Shown here: positions 8,431 through 16,210 of the stretch, piece after piece
Numbering within the stretch: position 1 is the first letter of the stretch
Layout: each line of letters opens with the position of its first letter
DNA from: Chitinophagaceae bacterium
GTDB taxonomy: Bacteria > Bacteroidota > Bacteroidia > Chitinophagales > Chitinophagaceae
Direction: 5' to 3'
Assembly (NCBI GenBank): GCA_023957155.1
Contig: JAMLHK010000005.1
Location: 1 to 64,000, forward strand
DNA length: 64,000 bases
Made by a program: the position numbers and the translations under genes
Notes under the pieces: generated by a model
The model's input: the letters and a program-made list of their open reading frames with translations, nothing else
What the model was told of the DNA's origin: nothing
The model's database searches: none

Positions 8431-8653
8431 TCATAGCGTGTTTGCTTTATTCTCGTCTCGAAACTGCGACTTTTTGAGATGACGAGAAAATAAGGTAAAT
8501 CGCTCATGCTTTGGCGTGGGCGTTCTTAATTTAGAGTCGGGGTGTCGTAGCCCCATACTTAACTTCTTTAAAGAATGGTTTAGAAGACCCGGGCGTAAAT
8601 GATCAAAGAAGAGGAGGCATGAAAAGAAAGGAAACCCTTCATAAATACTCAAA
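8431..8653. other. Hairpin-rich intergenic island
   Basis: The region 8268-8717 has no convincing gene. Its left part is very AT-rich. The right part changes composition and holds several inverted repeats. One is a long hairpin with outer arms TCTCGTC/GACGAGA and inner arms TCTCGAAA/TTTTGAGA. Another is GGGGTGTCGTAGCCCC. A 73-codon open frame exists on the minus strand from a TTG, but its low-complexity composition and the hairpins argue against a protein. It may be a structured RNA or a decayed insertion. Confidence 0.4.
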
Positions 8654-8683
8654 CCAAAATGCCTGATAAAAACAAATAAAAAA

Positions 8684-8716
8684 CCGGAAAAGCAACGGGG
8701 ATTTATGCTTTTCCGG
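8684..8716 (-). terminator. Rho-independent terminator of tRNA-Arg
   Basis: The 11-bp perfect arms CCGGAAAAGCA (8684-8694) and TGCTTTTCCGG (8706-8716) are followed, on the minus strand, by a T-run. It lies directly after the encoded CCA of the tRNA. Confidence 0.9.
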
Positions 8717-8717
8717 C

Positions 8718-8792
8718 TGGTAGTCCCGACAAGAATCGAACTTGTATCTAGAGTTTAGGAAACTCCTATTCTATCCATTGAACTACGGGACC
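8718..8792 (-). tRNA. tRNA-Arg (anticodon CCT)
   Basis: Read on the minus strand from 8792, the 7-bp acceptor stem GGTCCCG pairs with CGGGACT (one G-T pair). The T loop has the GTTCGATTC pattern. The anticodon loop TTCCTAA gives anticodon CCT, which reads AGG. The discriminator is A at 8721, and CCA is encoded at 8718-8720. A terminator follows directly. No integrase gene is visible beside it, although the accessory hsd island starts about 450 bp downstream and tRNA genes are common integration sites. Confidence 0.95.
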
Positions 8793-8804
8793 AAAGAGCT
8801 TCAG

Positions 8805-8852
8805 GTATTCTATCTATTGAGCCCTGCCTGCCGGTAGGCAGGTACGGGGCCA
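8805..8852 (-). pseudogene. 5' fragment of a tRNA split by a 20-bp palindrome
   Basis: Read from 8852 on the minus strand and skipping 8823-8842, the sequence matches the first 26 nt of the adjacent tRNA-Arg at 23 of 26 positions; all three differences are transitions. It then diverges after GATAGAATA. The inserted 20 bp sits exactly between GTA and GCTCAAT. It could be a partial duplication of this tRNA or the remains of another Arg isoacceptor. Confidence 0.7.
8823..8842. repeat. 20-bp palindromic repeat, copy 1
   Basis: CCTGCCTGCCGGTAGGCAGG is a palindrome with one mismatched pair. It matches the perfect copy at 17393-17412 at 19 of 20 positions. Here it interrupts a tRNA fragment cleanly. 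Confidence 0.85.
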
Positions 8853-8936
8853 AATAATAACGGGCTGCAAAAATAATGGTTTCCACAGATTTTCAATCTC
8901 TAAATTTCAGTACTTTCAACACCTTAAAATATAATA

Positions 8937-9389
8937 ATGAATACAGGTACACGGCTTTTATTGATTTTTTTGATCGCTTTCAGCAGTCCCGCTTTTGCCC
9001 AGGCACCCAAAGCCCGCATTAATCATGTTGCTATATATGTATTGGATGTAAAAAAATCAGGCGATTTTTATATGAATATTATTGGGTTGGACAGCGTTCC
9101 CGAACCTTTTCATGACGGCAAGCACATTTGGTTAAGCATAGGCCCCGGAAGCCAGATGCATATCATAGAGGGCGCACCGGCAAAAAAATTATATTATAAA
9201 AATAATCATACCTGCTTTAGTGTGCCTTCCGTGGAAGCATTTACTCAAAAGTTGAGTGAAAGCTCCATTCCCTGGGAAGATGTGAGCGGAAAGCAGATGT
9301 CTATCAGTAAACGGGTGGATGGGATAAGCCAGATATGGCTGCGCGATCCTGATGGCTATTGGCTGGAGATCAACGATGACTGGAACTGA
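8937..9389 (+). CDS. Secreted VOC (glyoxalase/bleomycin-resistance) family protein
   Basis: A 150-residue protein with a signal peptide of about 22 residues (ending SPAFAQA) followed by a single VOC domain. H30 (RINHVAIYVLDV) and E144 (DPDGYWLEIND) sit where the family usually places metal ligands. The spacing DGKHIWLSIG followed by MHIIEG also fits the fold. The substrate cannot be predicted, since VOC enzymes include glyoxalases, dioxygenases and epimerases. An exported VOC protein is less usual than a cytosolic one. It appears monocistronic. Confidence 0.85.
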   Translation: MNTGTRLLLIFLIAFSSPAFAQAPKARINHVAIYVLDVKKSGDFYMNIIGLDSVPEPFHDGKHIWLSIGPGSQMHIIEGAPAKKLYYKNNHTCFSVPSVEAFTQKLSESSIPWEDVSGKQMSISKRVDGISQIWLRDPDGYWLEINDDWN

Positions 9390-9510
9390 CCTGTAGTAAA
9401 AAAGGATGATTGCGGCTTTATGGCTGAGGCAGGTCCGGTTAAAAGTGCATAATGACACCCCACCCTCTTTTTGCCCGGCAAATTTTAGGGCAGGCATCCT
9501 CCTTAAACCC

Positions 9511-9518
9511 TATCTTTG
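9511..9518 (+). promoter_or_regulatory. -7 promoter box of the TPR gene
   Basis: TATCTTTG matches the Bacteroidota -7 consensus TAnnTTTG, 18 bp before the ATG at 9537. No clear -33 element was seen. Confidence 0.6.
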
Positions 9519-9536
9519 CCGTCCTAAAATGTGCGT

Positions 9537-10187
9537 ATGAAATTTTATAACTTACTGATTAAATACAGGCTGCCTTTGGGCTTCATAGCCCTGATCCTGG
9601 CTGTTGTTGTTAATATTTTCTCCGGGTTCTGGCCATCCTTCGCGTTATATCTTGTAGCCCTGGTGGCTATAGTCAGCCATTTTTTATTTGGTCCCATGCG
9701 TTTAATACAGGGCTATATGGAAGACGGGGATATTGAAGGAGCACAGAAAGTATTGGATTCTATACGTTTCCCCAACCTGCTCATCAAACCCGTTCGCAGT
9801 GTATATTATTTTTTGAAATCAAACCTGGCTATGTTTAAGCAGGATTTTGACGGGGCGGAAGCGCTGATGAAAAAAAGCCTGGGTCTGGGCATGCCGATGA
9901 AAGAAACCGAGGGAGCGGCCTATTTTCAATTGGGTACTATTGCCATGCAAAAAAGCAACATGAGGCAGGCGGAGGAATATATCCGGAAAGCTATACGGGC
10001 AGGGTTACCCGATAAAGAAAATACCGCTGCAGCCTACCTGCAGATGTGCCAGATCTTTCTTAATAAAAGAGAATTCCGGGCAGCCAAAGATTACTTCCGC
10101 CGGGCAAAAGAGCTGAAGCCTTCAACCGCACAAGTGGTAGACCAGATCAAGCAAATAGAAAAATACATCAGCCGGATACCCGGATAA
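9537..10187 (+). CDS. Membrane-anchored tetratricopeptide-repeat protein
   Basis: The 216-residue product begins with two hydrophobic segments (about residues 10-50: PLGFIALILAVVVNIF, then ALYLVALVAIVSHFLF). It continues with TPR-type helices (MEDGDIEGAQKVLDSI; EGAAYFQLGTIAMQKSNMRQAEEYIRKAI; AAYLQMCQIFLNKREFRAAKDYFRRAKEL). TPRs are protein-binding scaffolds, so it probably tethers a partner at the inner membrane; the partner is unknown. The GTG two codons earlier (9531) is a possible start, but the ATG at 9537 is closer to normal. A promoter box lies just upstream. Confidence 0.8.
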   Translation: MKFYNLLIKYRLPLGFIALILAVVVNIFSGFWPSFALYLVALVAIVSHFLFGPMRLIQGYMEDGDIEGAQKVLDSIRFPNLLIKPVRSVYYFLKSNLAMFKQDFDGAEALMKKSLGLGMPMKETEGAAYFQLGTIAMQKSNMRQAEEYIRKAIRAGLPDKENTAAAYLQMCQIFLNKREFRAAKDYFRRAKELKPSTAQVVDQIKQIEKYISRIPG

Positions 10188-10213
10188 ATCAGCCGGTATA
10201 AGCATACATAAAA

Positions 10214-10252
10214 TCAGGAAAGTCACATATATAAAAGATGCGGCTTTCCTGA
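10214..10252 (+). terminator. Hairpin after the TPR gene, possible terminator
   Basis: TCAGGAAAG (10214-10222) and CTTTCCTGA (10244-10252) form a 9-bp perfect stem with a 21-nt loop, 27 bp past the stop. There is no strong T-run. The rest of the 294-bp gap (10188-10481) shows nothing else apart from the helicase promoter box. Confidence 0.45.
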
Positions 10253-10469
10253 ATAAATAGGTTTTACTGTAAGAAGTTGTATTTTATAGCTTTAGTCCAA
10301 TCCTTTTGTAATTGGAATGTGCTGTTCAATTGGTACCAACGGCTAATAAACGTATTGTAATACCGTAAATGTAGGATAAACTAAAACAATGGCCAATACT
10401 TCAAACCGGGTATATATAATAGTTTAATATTTGTAAACCTGTGCCGGGTATAAACAATCATCCATTGGT

Positions 10470-10477
10470 TAACTTTG
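10470..10477 (+). promoter_or_regulatory. -7 box directly before the helicase start codon
   Basis: TAACTTTG fits TAnnTTTG and ends 4 nt before the ATG at 10482. Transcription from it would begin at or near the start codon, giving a leaderless message. Confidence 0.5.
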
Positions 10478-10481
10478 GCTT

Positions 10482-13400
10482 ATGGCAACTTCATCTCATG
10501 AATTAGAGACCCGGTTCATAGCAGAATATAATAAGCTGAATGAACAGCAACGTAAAGCGGTAGATACTATTGAAGGCCCGGTTATAGTACATGCAGGTCC
10601 GGGTACAGGTAAAACACAGGTACTCGCTTTACGGATTGCCAATATTCTGTATCAGACCGATGTCAATCCCAATAATATACTTTGTCTTACCTATACCGAT
10701 AACGGCACGGTGGAAATGCGCAACCGCCTGCTGCGTATGACAGGCAGCGCTGCATATAACATTCGTATCCACACTTTCCATTCTTTTTGTAATGAAGTGA
10801 TACAGGATAATCTTACCTATTTCGGCAAGCTTAATCTTTCGCCCATTGGCGAGCTGGAAGAGATTGACCTGTTTTATAAACTCATTGATTCAATTCCTGC
10901 AGACAGCAAATTGAAGCGTTTCCGCGGCGATATATATTATGAAAAAGACAGGCTCAGATCGTTGTTCAGCCTGATGAAGAAAGAAGCATGGACACCCGGG
11001 TATTTGAATGAAAGAATAAATGCCTACATAGATGATCTGAAGAACAGGGACGAGTTTAAATATAAAAGAAAGTATAAAGACTTTGAAGCCGGCACTTTGA
11101 AGGAAGCCGCAATTGCCGATGAAAAAGAAAAAATGGAAACCCTGCGGGCTGCCGTCAATCTTTATCCGCAATACAATGCGATGATGGCAGAGGCAGGCAG
11201 GTATAATTTTGATGATATGATCTTGTGGGTGTTGAATGCCTTTGAGAAAAACAAGGACCTTTTACTTGATTACCAGGAGCGTTTTTTATATTTTTTGGTA
11301 GATGAGTTCCAGGATACAAGCCGCTCACAAACCTTATTGCTGCAATATCTTGCCGGGTATTGGGATGTTCCCAACCTGTTTGTGGTTGGAGACCCTGACC
11401 AGGGAATTTTTTCTTTCCAGGATGCGAATGTTCGCAATATCAATGCCTTTAAAGAAAAGTATACCGGCAAGCTAACGGAAGTCAGGCTGGTCAATAACTA
11501 CCGGTCTGCTACCCCGGTATTACATGCCGCCTATCATCTTATAAAGCATAATACCGGCCGGGTTGATGAGCCTGAAAACAATAATCCGCTCATTGCATCT
11601 AATCCTGCTATTAAAGACAGGGCGGTTGAGCCGGTCATTGTTGAATATGCCAATACCGGGCAGGAAGCAATTGACGTTACTATACAAATAGAAAAGCTCC
11701 TGCAGCAGGGGGTAAGCGGTAAAGAGATCGCAGTCATTTATCGTAATCATGCGCAGGTGGAAACGATCAGCTCGATGCTGGAAGGGAAAAATATACCGGT
11801 AAATGCGAAGAAGAAAATTGATATACTGCAGTTGTCCCTTATTCGGAATTTGTTCCTCATCTTAACATGGATCGAAAGAGAAAAATACATTCCTTATAGC
11901 GCGGATGATATTTTGTTTTTACTGCTGCACAGCGATTTCTTTAAGCTGCATCCGCTTGAGATCGCTAAGCTGGTCATTGCGGTGAATGCAAAAAATAAGG
12001 CAGGTAAAGAAGATGTGTTTTCATTGCGCCGGATGATGGCGGAATCAGCCCGGCCCACGGTGGATTTATTTAATCAGCCGGACGGACAATCCGTAAAGGA
12101 GATCAGCGATACGCTTGAGACCTTATTGAAAGCATCGCAGAACAGTACCGTACAGCAATTGCTGGAGCAGGTTATTCAAAAAGCGGGCGTTCTTTCCTAT
12201 ATTATGCAAAGCGCCGAAAAGCCCTGGCTGATGCAGGTATTGAATGCCTTATTCGATCATCTGAAAGAAGAGAGCCATCGTAATCCTGATATAAATTTGA
12301 AGGAGTGGTTAAATAATATGGAGATGATGAAGGCTAACCGGCTCCCCATACCCTTATATAAGATTACGGCAAACGATAATGGAGTAAATATGGTAACGGC
12401 TCATGGTGCCAAAGGTTCTGAGTATGCACATGTATTTGTAATCGGTTGCACGCAAAAGATTTGGGATGACAACAACCGGATGGGAAACCGGTCATACAAA
12501 ATGCCGGATAACTTAGTCAGCAATAACACCACCCCGCCCAGCATTGAAGAAAACAGGAGATTATTTTACGTGGCGCTTACACGGGCTAAAACGCATTTGC
12601 ATATATCGTATGCGGTAAAAGATGAAAAAGATAAAGAACAGACTAAGAGTACTTTTATTACGGAATTGCTGGAAGACGGCTCTTTACAGCTGGCTAACAA
12701 GTCCGTACCGGATGTGCTGCTGGCAGATTACCTGCAGCAACGGTTTAAAGAAAAAGCGAAGCCCGAAATTGAGCTGGTGGAGGCAGCCTATATTGATGAG
12801 ATATTGAAGCGCTATACCATGAGCGTTACGCATCTCAACAATTACCTGAGCTGCCCTCTGAAATTTTATTATCAGAACCTTATCCGCATCCCCGCTGCCA
12901 AAAATGAAAGCATGGCCTTTGGCAGCGCTATTCACTGGTCGGTTGAACGGCTTTTTATAAAAATGAAAGAGAACGGGAATGTATTTCCTCCCAGGGAAGA
13001 TCTGCTCGCGGATTTTCACTGGTATATGAAAAACAACCGGGAAGCGTTTACCCCGGAATCTTTCAAATTGAAAACAGCGTATGGTGAAAAGATATTACCC
13101 GCCTATTATGACAATTATGTTGATCAATGGAACAAAATTATTATAGTTGAGAAGCCCGTAAGAAATGTTACGGTACGGAATGTACCCATAAACGGGAAGC
13201 TTGATAAGCTGGAATTCAATGGGAAGCTGGTAAATGTGGTAGATTATAAAACCGGTAAATATGAAAATGCCAGGAAGAAATTAGTTCGTCCTAATGATAA
13301 GGAACCGAACGGCGGTGATTATTGGCGCCAGGCTGTTTTTTACAAAATACTGATGGACAACGATAAAACGCACGACTGGAAAGTGGTAAGCACCGAATTT

Positions 13401-13634
13401 GATTTCATTGAACCGGTAAATGATGAATATAAGACGGAGATGGTAGAAGTGACCGATGCTGATATTACCACGGTAACGCAGCAGATTGTTACTACCTGGC
13501 AAAAGATCCAGAACAGGGAATTTAAGACCGGTTGCGGAAAACCTGATTGTGATTGGTGCAATTTTGTAAAAACCAATAACCTTGCCGTGGCATTATATCC
13601 GGCTGAGGAAGGAGAGGAAGAATCATATTTATAA
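10482..13634 (+). CDS. UvrD/Rep-family DNA helicase with C-terminal iron-sulphur PD-(D/E)XK nuclease
   Basis: A 1050-residue superfamily 1A helicase. The Walker A GPGTGKT is at 39-45, the Walker B region FLVDEFQDTSRS at about 270-281, then motif III GDPDQGIFSFQDAN. Motif V is VTAHGAKGSEYAHVFVIG and motif VI RRLFYVALTRAK. The C-terminal third is a RecB/AddB-type nuclease: GKLDKLE is followed by D921 and K923 (VVDYKTG). Four cysteines, C791 and C1018/C1023/C1026, are spaced like the AddB iron-sulphur staple. It probably unwinds and trims broken DNA ends. No addA-like partner or chi-sensing gene lies beside it, so it may act alone or with a distant partner. It is not the classical RecBCD or AddAB layout. 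Confidence 0.9.
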   Translation: MATSSHELETRFIAEYNKLNEQQRKAVDTIEGPVIVHAGPGTGKTQVLALRIANILYQTDVNPNNILCLTYTDNGTVEMRNRLLRMTGSAAYNIRIHTFHSFCNEVIQDNLTYFGKLNLSPIGELEEIDLFYKLIDSIPADSKLKRFRGDIYYEKDRLRSLFSLMKKEAWTPGYLNERINAYIDDLKNRDEFKYKRKYKDFEAGTLKEAAIADEKEKMETLRAAVNLYPQYNAMMAEAGRYNFDDMILWVLNAFEKNKDLLLDYQERFLYFLVDEFQDTSRSQTLLLQYLAGYWDVPNLFVVGDPDQGIFSFQDANVRNINAFKEKYTGKLTEVRLVNNYRSATPVLHAAYHLIKHNTGRVDEPENNNPLIASNPAIKDRAVEPVIVEYANTGQEAIDVTIQIEKLLQQGVSGKEIAVIYRNHAQVETISSMLEGKNIPVNAKKKIDILQLSLIRNLFLILTWIEREKYIPYSADDILFLLLHSDFFKLHPLEIAKLVIAVNAKNKAGKEDVFSLRRMMAESARPTVDLFNQPDGQSVKEISDTLETLLKASQNSTVQQLLEQVIQKAGVLSYIMQSAEKPWLMQVLNALFDHLKEESHRNPDINLKEWLNNMEMMKANRLPIPLYKITANDNGVNMVTAHGAKGSEYAHVFVIGCTQKIWDDNNRMGNRSYKMPDNLVSNNTTPPSIEENRRLFYVALTRAKTHLHISYAVKDEKDKEQTKSTFITELLEDGSLQLANKSVPDVLLADYLQQRFKEKAKPEIELVEAAYIDEILKRYTMSVTHLNNYLSCPLKFYYQNLIRIPAAKNESMAFGSAIHWSVERLFIKMKENGNVFPPREDLLADFHWYMKNNREAFTPESFKLKTAYGEKILPAYYDNYVDQWNKIIIVEKPVRNVTVRNVPINGKLDKLEFNGKLVNVVDYKTGKYENARKKLVRPNDKEPNGGDYWRQAVFYKILMDNDKTHDWKVVSTEFDFIEPVNDEYKTEMVEVTDADITTVTQQIVTTWQKIQNREFKTGCGKPDCDWCNFVKTNNLAVALYPAEEGEEESYL

Positions 13635-13712
13635 GATTATTGGCAATTGAAAGCAGGCAAATTAGCCGAAAGCCTTTAAGTTTGCCGCTTACTGAAGCGG
13701 ATACAAGCAAGC

Positions 13713-15152
13713 ATGAAAAGAATTTTTTACTTAGTTGGGGCGCTCCTGTTTATTTATAAGGCTGTGGTATTTACTACGGGTTGTGCACAAATAATACCCC
13801 CAACCGGGGGACCGAAAGATTCTCTTCCGCCGGTGATGCTGGGCGCTGTCCCTAAAGATTCCGCACTGAATTTTACAGGTAATAAGATTGTTTTGAAGTT
13901 TGATGAATATGTTCAGTTAGACCGGCCCGAAACGCAGCTTATTATTTCCCCGGTGCCGAAAGTGTCACCGGTCATTGAGGCAAGGCTTAAAGAAGTAACC
14001 ATTCGTATCAAAGATACCCTGGAAGAAAACACAACCTATAGTATTAATTTCGGCAGGTCGTTAAAAGATATTAATGAAGGAAATCCGGCAAAGCAGTTCA
14101 CTTACCTGTTTTCCACCGGTAATTACTTAGACAGCTGTAGTTTGTCGGGAAAAGTAATAGCAGCTGAAACCGGCCGTCCTGACAGCACATTAATTGTTAT
14201 GCTGCATCGAAATTTTGACGATTCGGCGGTAGCAAAAGAAAAGCCCCGTTATTTTACCCGGTTAGACAGTGCCGGTCATTTTTCCTTTCATAATATAGCG
14301 CCCGGCCGCTATAAGATATTTGCGCTAAAAGACGAGGGAGGGCAAAAAATGTATATGCGTAACAGCGACCTGTTGGGTTTTTATGATAGTATATTAACGA
14401 TCGGGGAGAATAATATACGCCCGGTATTGTATGCTTTTGCAGAAGCGCCTGAGGAAAAAAAAGCCGGGGCAGAAAAGCGTAGTGTAACGGCAAAGCCCGC
14501 TGCTTCAAAAAAGGAAAAAAAGTTAAGTTACCATACTAACCTGGAGGGCAACCAGCAGGATCTGCTTGGCGACCTGGTACTTACATTCAGCGAGCCGCTG
14601 CAATCATTCAATAATGCCAAACTTCATTTCACCGATACGTTATTCCGGCCGGTTACCGGGTATCAGTTGGAAGCGGATTCCGCAAACCAAACATTTACAT
14701 TCCGCTATCCCTGGAAAGAAGACCAGGAGTTTCGGCTTATATTAGAAAAGGATATTGCCAGCGATTCTTCCGGTACGGAACTGGAAAAAGCAGACTCTAT
14801 CCGGTTTAAAACAAAAAAGCAAAGCGACTATGGCAGGTTAAAAATACGGATGTCGCATGTAGATACGGCTCAACATATTGTTCTTGTGTTTTATAAAGCG
14901 GAGAAGATAGAAACATCACAAGCGGTACCCGGTAAGGACATTAATTTTTCCCTGTTTCGCCCGGGGGACTATGAAATACGCATCCTGTATGATGCCAACA
15001 GCAATGGCAAATGGGATACGGGTAATTACTGGGAAAAGGTGCAGCCGGAAAAGATCATTTCTGATGGTAAAAAGTATACCGTGCGTCCTAACTGGGATAA
15101 TGAGATCACCATTGAGCTTCCCTTGCAGCCGCCGGGTGATGTTATGGACTAA
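13713..15152 (+). CDS. Ig-like (SbsA-type) domain lipoprotein
   Basis: A 479-residue exported protein. The signal sequence ends in a plausible lipobox with the anchoring Cys24 (FTTGC). A bacterial Ig-like SbsA-type domain follows at about residues 36-135 (PKDSLPPVMLGAVPKDSA ... ENTTYSINFGRSLKD). Next is a transthyretin-like segment at about 140-230 (SGKVIAAETGRPDSTLIVML ... FHNIAPGRYKIFALKD), and a second Ig-like half. A TSNGKWDTG-like stretch occurs near the C-terminus. Proteins of this build are common in Bacteroidota and uncharacterised; an envelope structural or adhesive role is a guess. It starts 78 bp after the helicase gene. Confidence 0.8.
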   Translation: MKRIFYLVGALLFIYKAVVFTTGCAQIIPPTGGPKDSLPPVMLGAVPKDSALNFTGNKIVLKFDEYVQLDRPETQLIISPVPKVSPVIEARLKEVTIRIKDTLEENTTYSINFGRSLKDINEGNPAKQFTYLFSTGNYLDSCSLSGKVIAAETGRPDSTLIVMLHRNFDDSAVAKEKPRYFTRLDSAGHFSFHNIAPGRYKIFALKDEGGQKMYMRNSDLLGFYDSILTIGENNIRPVLYAFAEAPEEKKAGAEKRSVTAKPAASKKEKKLSYHTNLEGNQQDLLGDLVLTFSEPLQSFNNAKLHFTDTLFRPVTGYQLEADSANQTFTFRYPWKEDQEFRLILEKDIASDSSGTELEKADSIRFKTKKQSDYGRLKIRMSHVDTAQHIVLVFYKAEKIETSQAVPGKDINFSLFRPGDYEIRILYDANSNGKWDTGNYWEKVQPEKIISDGKKYTVRPNWDNEITIELPLQPPGDVMD

Positions 15153-15337
15153 TATAAGATCATTGAAAAAAATACCTTACCTGCACCGTATAAGTTTTGG
15201 GCGGAGCAGGGAACATGTAACAACGAAAGGGACGTAAGAAGTGTTATTCCGGAAAGTAATAATTTCATGTGTCTAAGGCTTGGGAGAAAGGCTAATTTAT
15301 ACTATAATAACAAGCGGGCAAATAAAAAATCCCTCAA

Positions 15338-15345
15338 TATCTTTG
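15338..15345 (+). promoter_or_regulatory. -7 box directly before recR
   Basis: TATCTTTG matches TAnnTTTG and ends 4 nt before the recR ATG at 15350. Family comparison fixes that ATG as the start, so the message should be leaderless or nearly so. Confidence 0.6.
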
Positions 15346-15349
15346 CCCA

Positions 15350-15967
15350 ATGCAAATATCCTCCGCTTTGTTAGAAAATGCAGTTAATGAATTTGCCCGG
15401 CTGCCGGGCATAGGTAAAAAAACAGCGCTTCGGCTGGTGCTTCATCTCATCAAACAAAGCCCTGAGGAAGTGCTGCAGTTCAGCAATGCAATTAACAGGA
15501 TGAGAAAAGAGCTGTTGTTTTGTACGGTTTGCCATAATATTTCGGACAGCAGTGTCTGTAATATTTGCGGGAACCCTTCCCGTAAAAAAGAAACAATATG
15601 CGTGGTAGAAACTATCCGCGATGTAATTGCCCTGGAAAGTACCCAGCAATATAATGGGTTGTATCATGTGCTGGGTGGCATCATTTCTCCATTGGACGGT
15701 GTTGGCCCCGACCAGTTGCATATTGAAACGCTTGTGCAGCGCATACAAAAAGGAGGTGTGGAAGAAGTGATCTTTGCGCTGAGCCCCAATATACAGGGCG
15801 ATACTACAATTTACTATATTCAAAAAAAGATTGAGCCTTTTAGCGTTAAGGTTACTACTATTGCCAGGGGTATTTCTTTTGGCGGAGAGCTGGAGTATGC
15901 CGATGAGCTTACCTTGGGCAGGAGCCTGCAAAACAGGATGCCGGTAGAAAAGTATGTATCACATTAG
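15350..15967 (+). CDS. recR: Recombination mediator RecR
   Basis: RecR works with RecO and RecF to load RecA onto single-stranded DNA at gaps. The 205-residue length is typical. A helix-hairpin-helix region is at about residues 8-30 (ARLPGIGKKTALRLVLHL). The four-cysteine zinc motif is at about 57-72 (CTVCHNISDSSVCNIC). The Toprim domain begins at ICVVETIRDVIALE and continues through GGIISPLDGVGPDQL. The C-terminus shows the usual ARGISFGGELEYADELTLGRS. The start at 15350 matches the family, with a promoter box only 4 nt upstream. Confidence 0.97.
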   Translation: MQISSALLENAVNEFARLPGIGKKTALRLVLHLIKQSPEEVLQFSNAINRMRKELLFCTVCHNISDSSVCNICGNPSRKKETICVVETIRDVIALESTQQYNGLYHVLGGIISPLDGVGPDQLHIETLVQRIQKGGVEEVIFALSPNIQGDTTIYYIQKKIEPFSVKVTTIARGISFGGELEYADELTLGRSLQNRMPVEKYVSH

Positions 15968-15993
15968 TACTTTTTATTTTCAATATACTGTCA

Positions 15994-16001
15994 TACCTTT
16001 G
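15994..16001 (+). promoter_or_regulatory. -7 promoter box of metH1
   Basis: TACCTTTG fits TAnnTTTG, with a T-rich stretch at 15970-15980 in the -33 region. Transcription would start near 16007 and give a leader of about 200 nt before the metH1 ATG at 16211. Confidence 0.6.
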
Positions 16002-16006
16002 CATCG

Positions 16007-16210
16007 CAAAACAGGCAGATTTGTTTATTGTTCAGCCTGGTTAAAAAACAGAACTAATAAACGCCAAAAAACCCCTCTTTAAGTTTTCCAACGTTTATAG
16101 TTCAGTAAGTAGCATCCAATGATTACCGGGTACCGGTTTCAACAGGTTTATGTTGATGCCGGGGACCCTGATGGGGTAGTATCAGACCACGTAATATAAA
16201 TACAGAAGGC
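16007..16210 (+). promoter_or_regulatory. Structured metH1 leader with mutually exclusive stems (candidate riboregulator)
   Basis: Segment 16051-16062 can pair with 16023-16033 (11 bp, one bulged U) or with 16093-16103 (11-12 bp, one bulged A), but not with both. Segment 16023-16033 also lies in the loop of a CAGGC/GCCTG hairpin (16012-16016 with 16035-16039), so the first pairing could be a pseudoknot. Further stems follow: CCGG/CCGG with inner CAACA/TGTTG (16133-16162) and CTGAT/ATCAG (16168-16185). Alternative pairing upstream of a methionine-synthesis gene is what a switch would look like. I could not match it to the conserved cores of the known SAM or cobalamin classes. Confidence 0.45.

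Noticed and set aside
8431..8652. 73-codon minus-strand ORF as a real gene
   Set aside because: It starts with TTG, overlaps strong hairpins, has an odd composition and no recognisable domain.
16007..16210. Known SAM-I, SAM-II or cobalamin riboswitch
   Set aside because: The conserved cores (for example the B12-box GCCACTG) were not found. Only a loose GGGAC...GATG similarity to SAM-I was seen.
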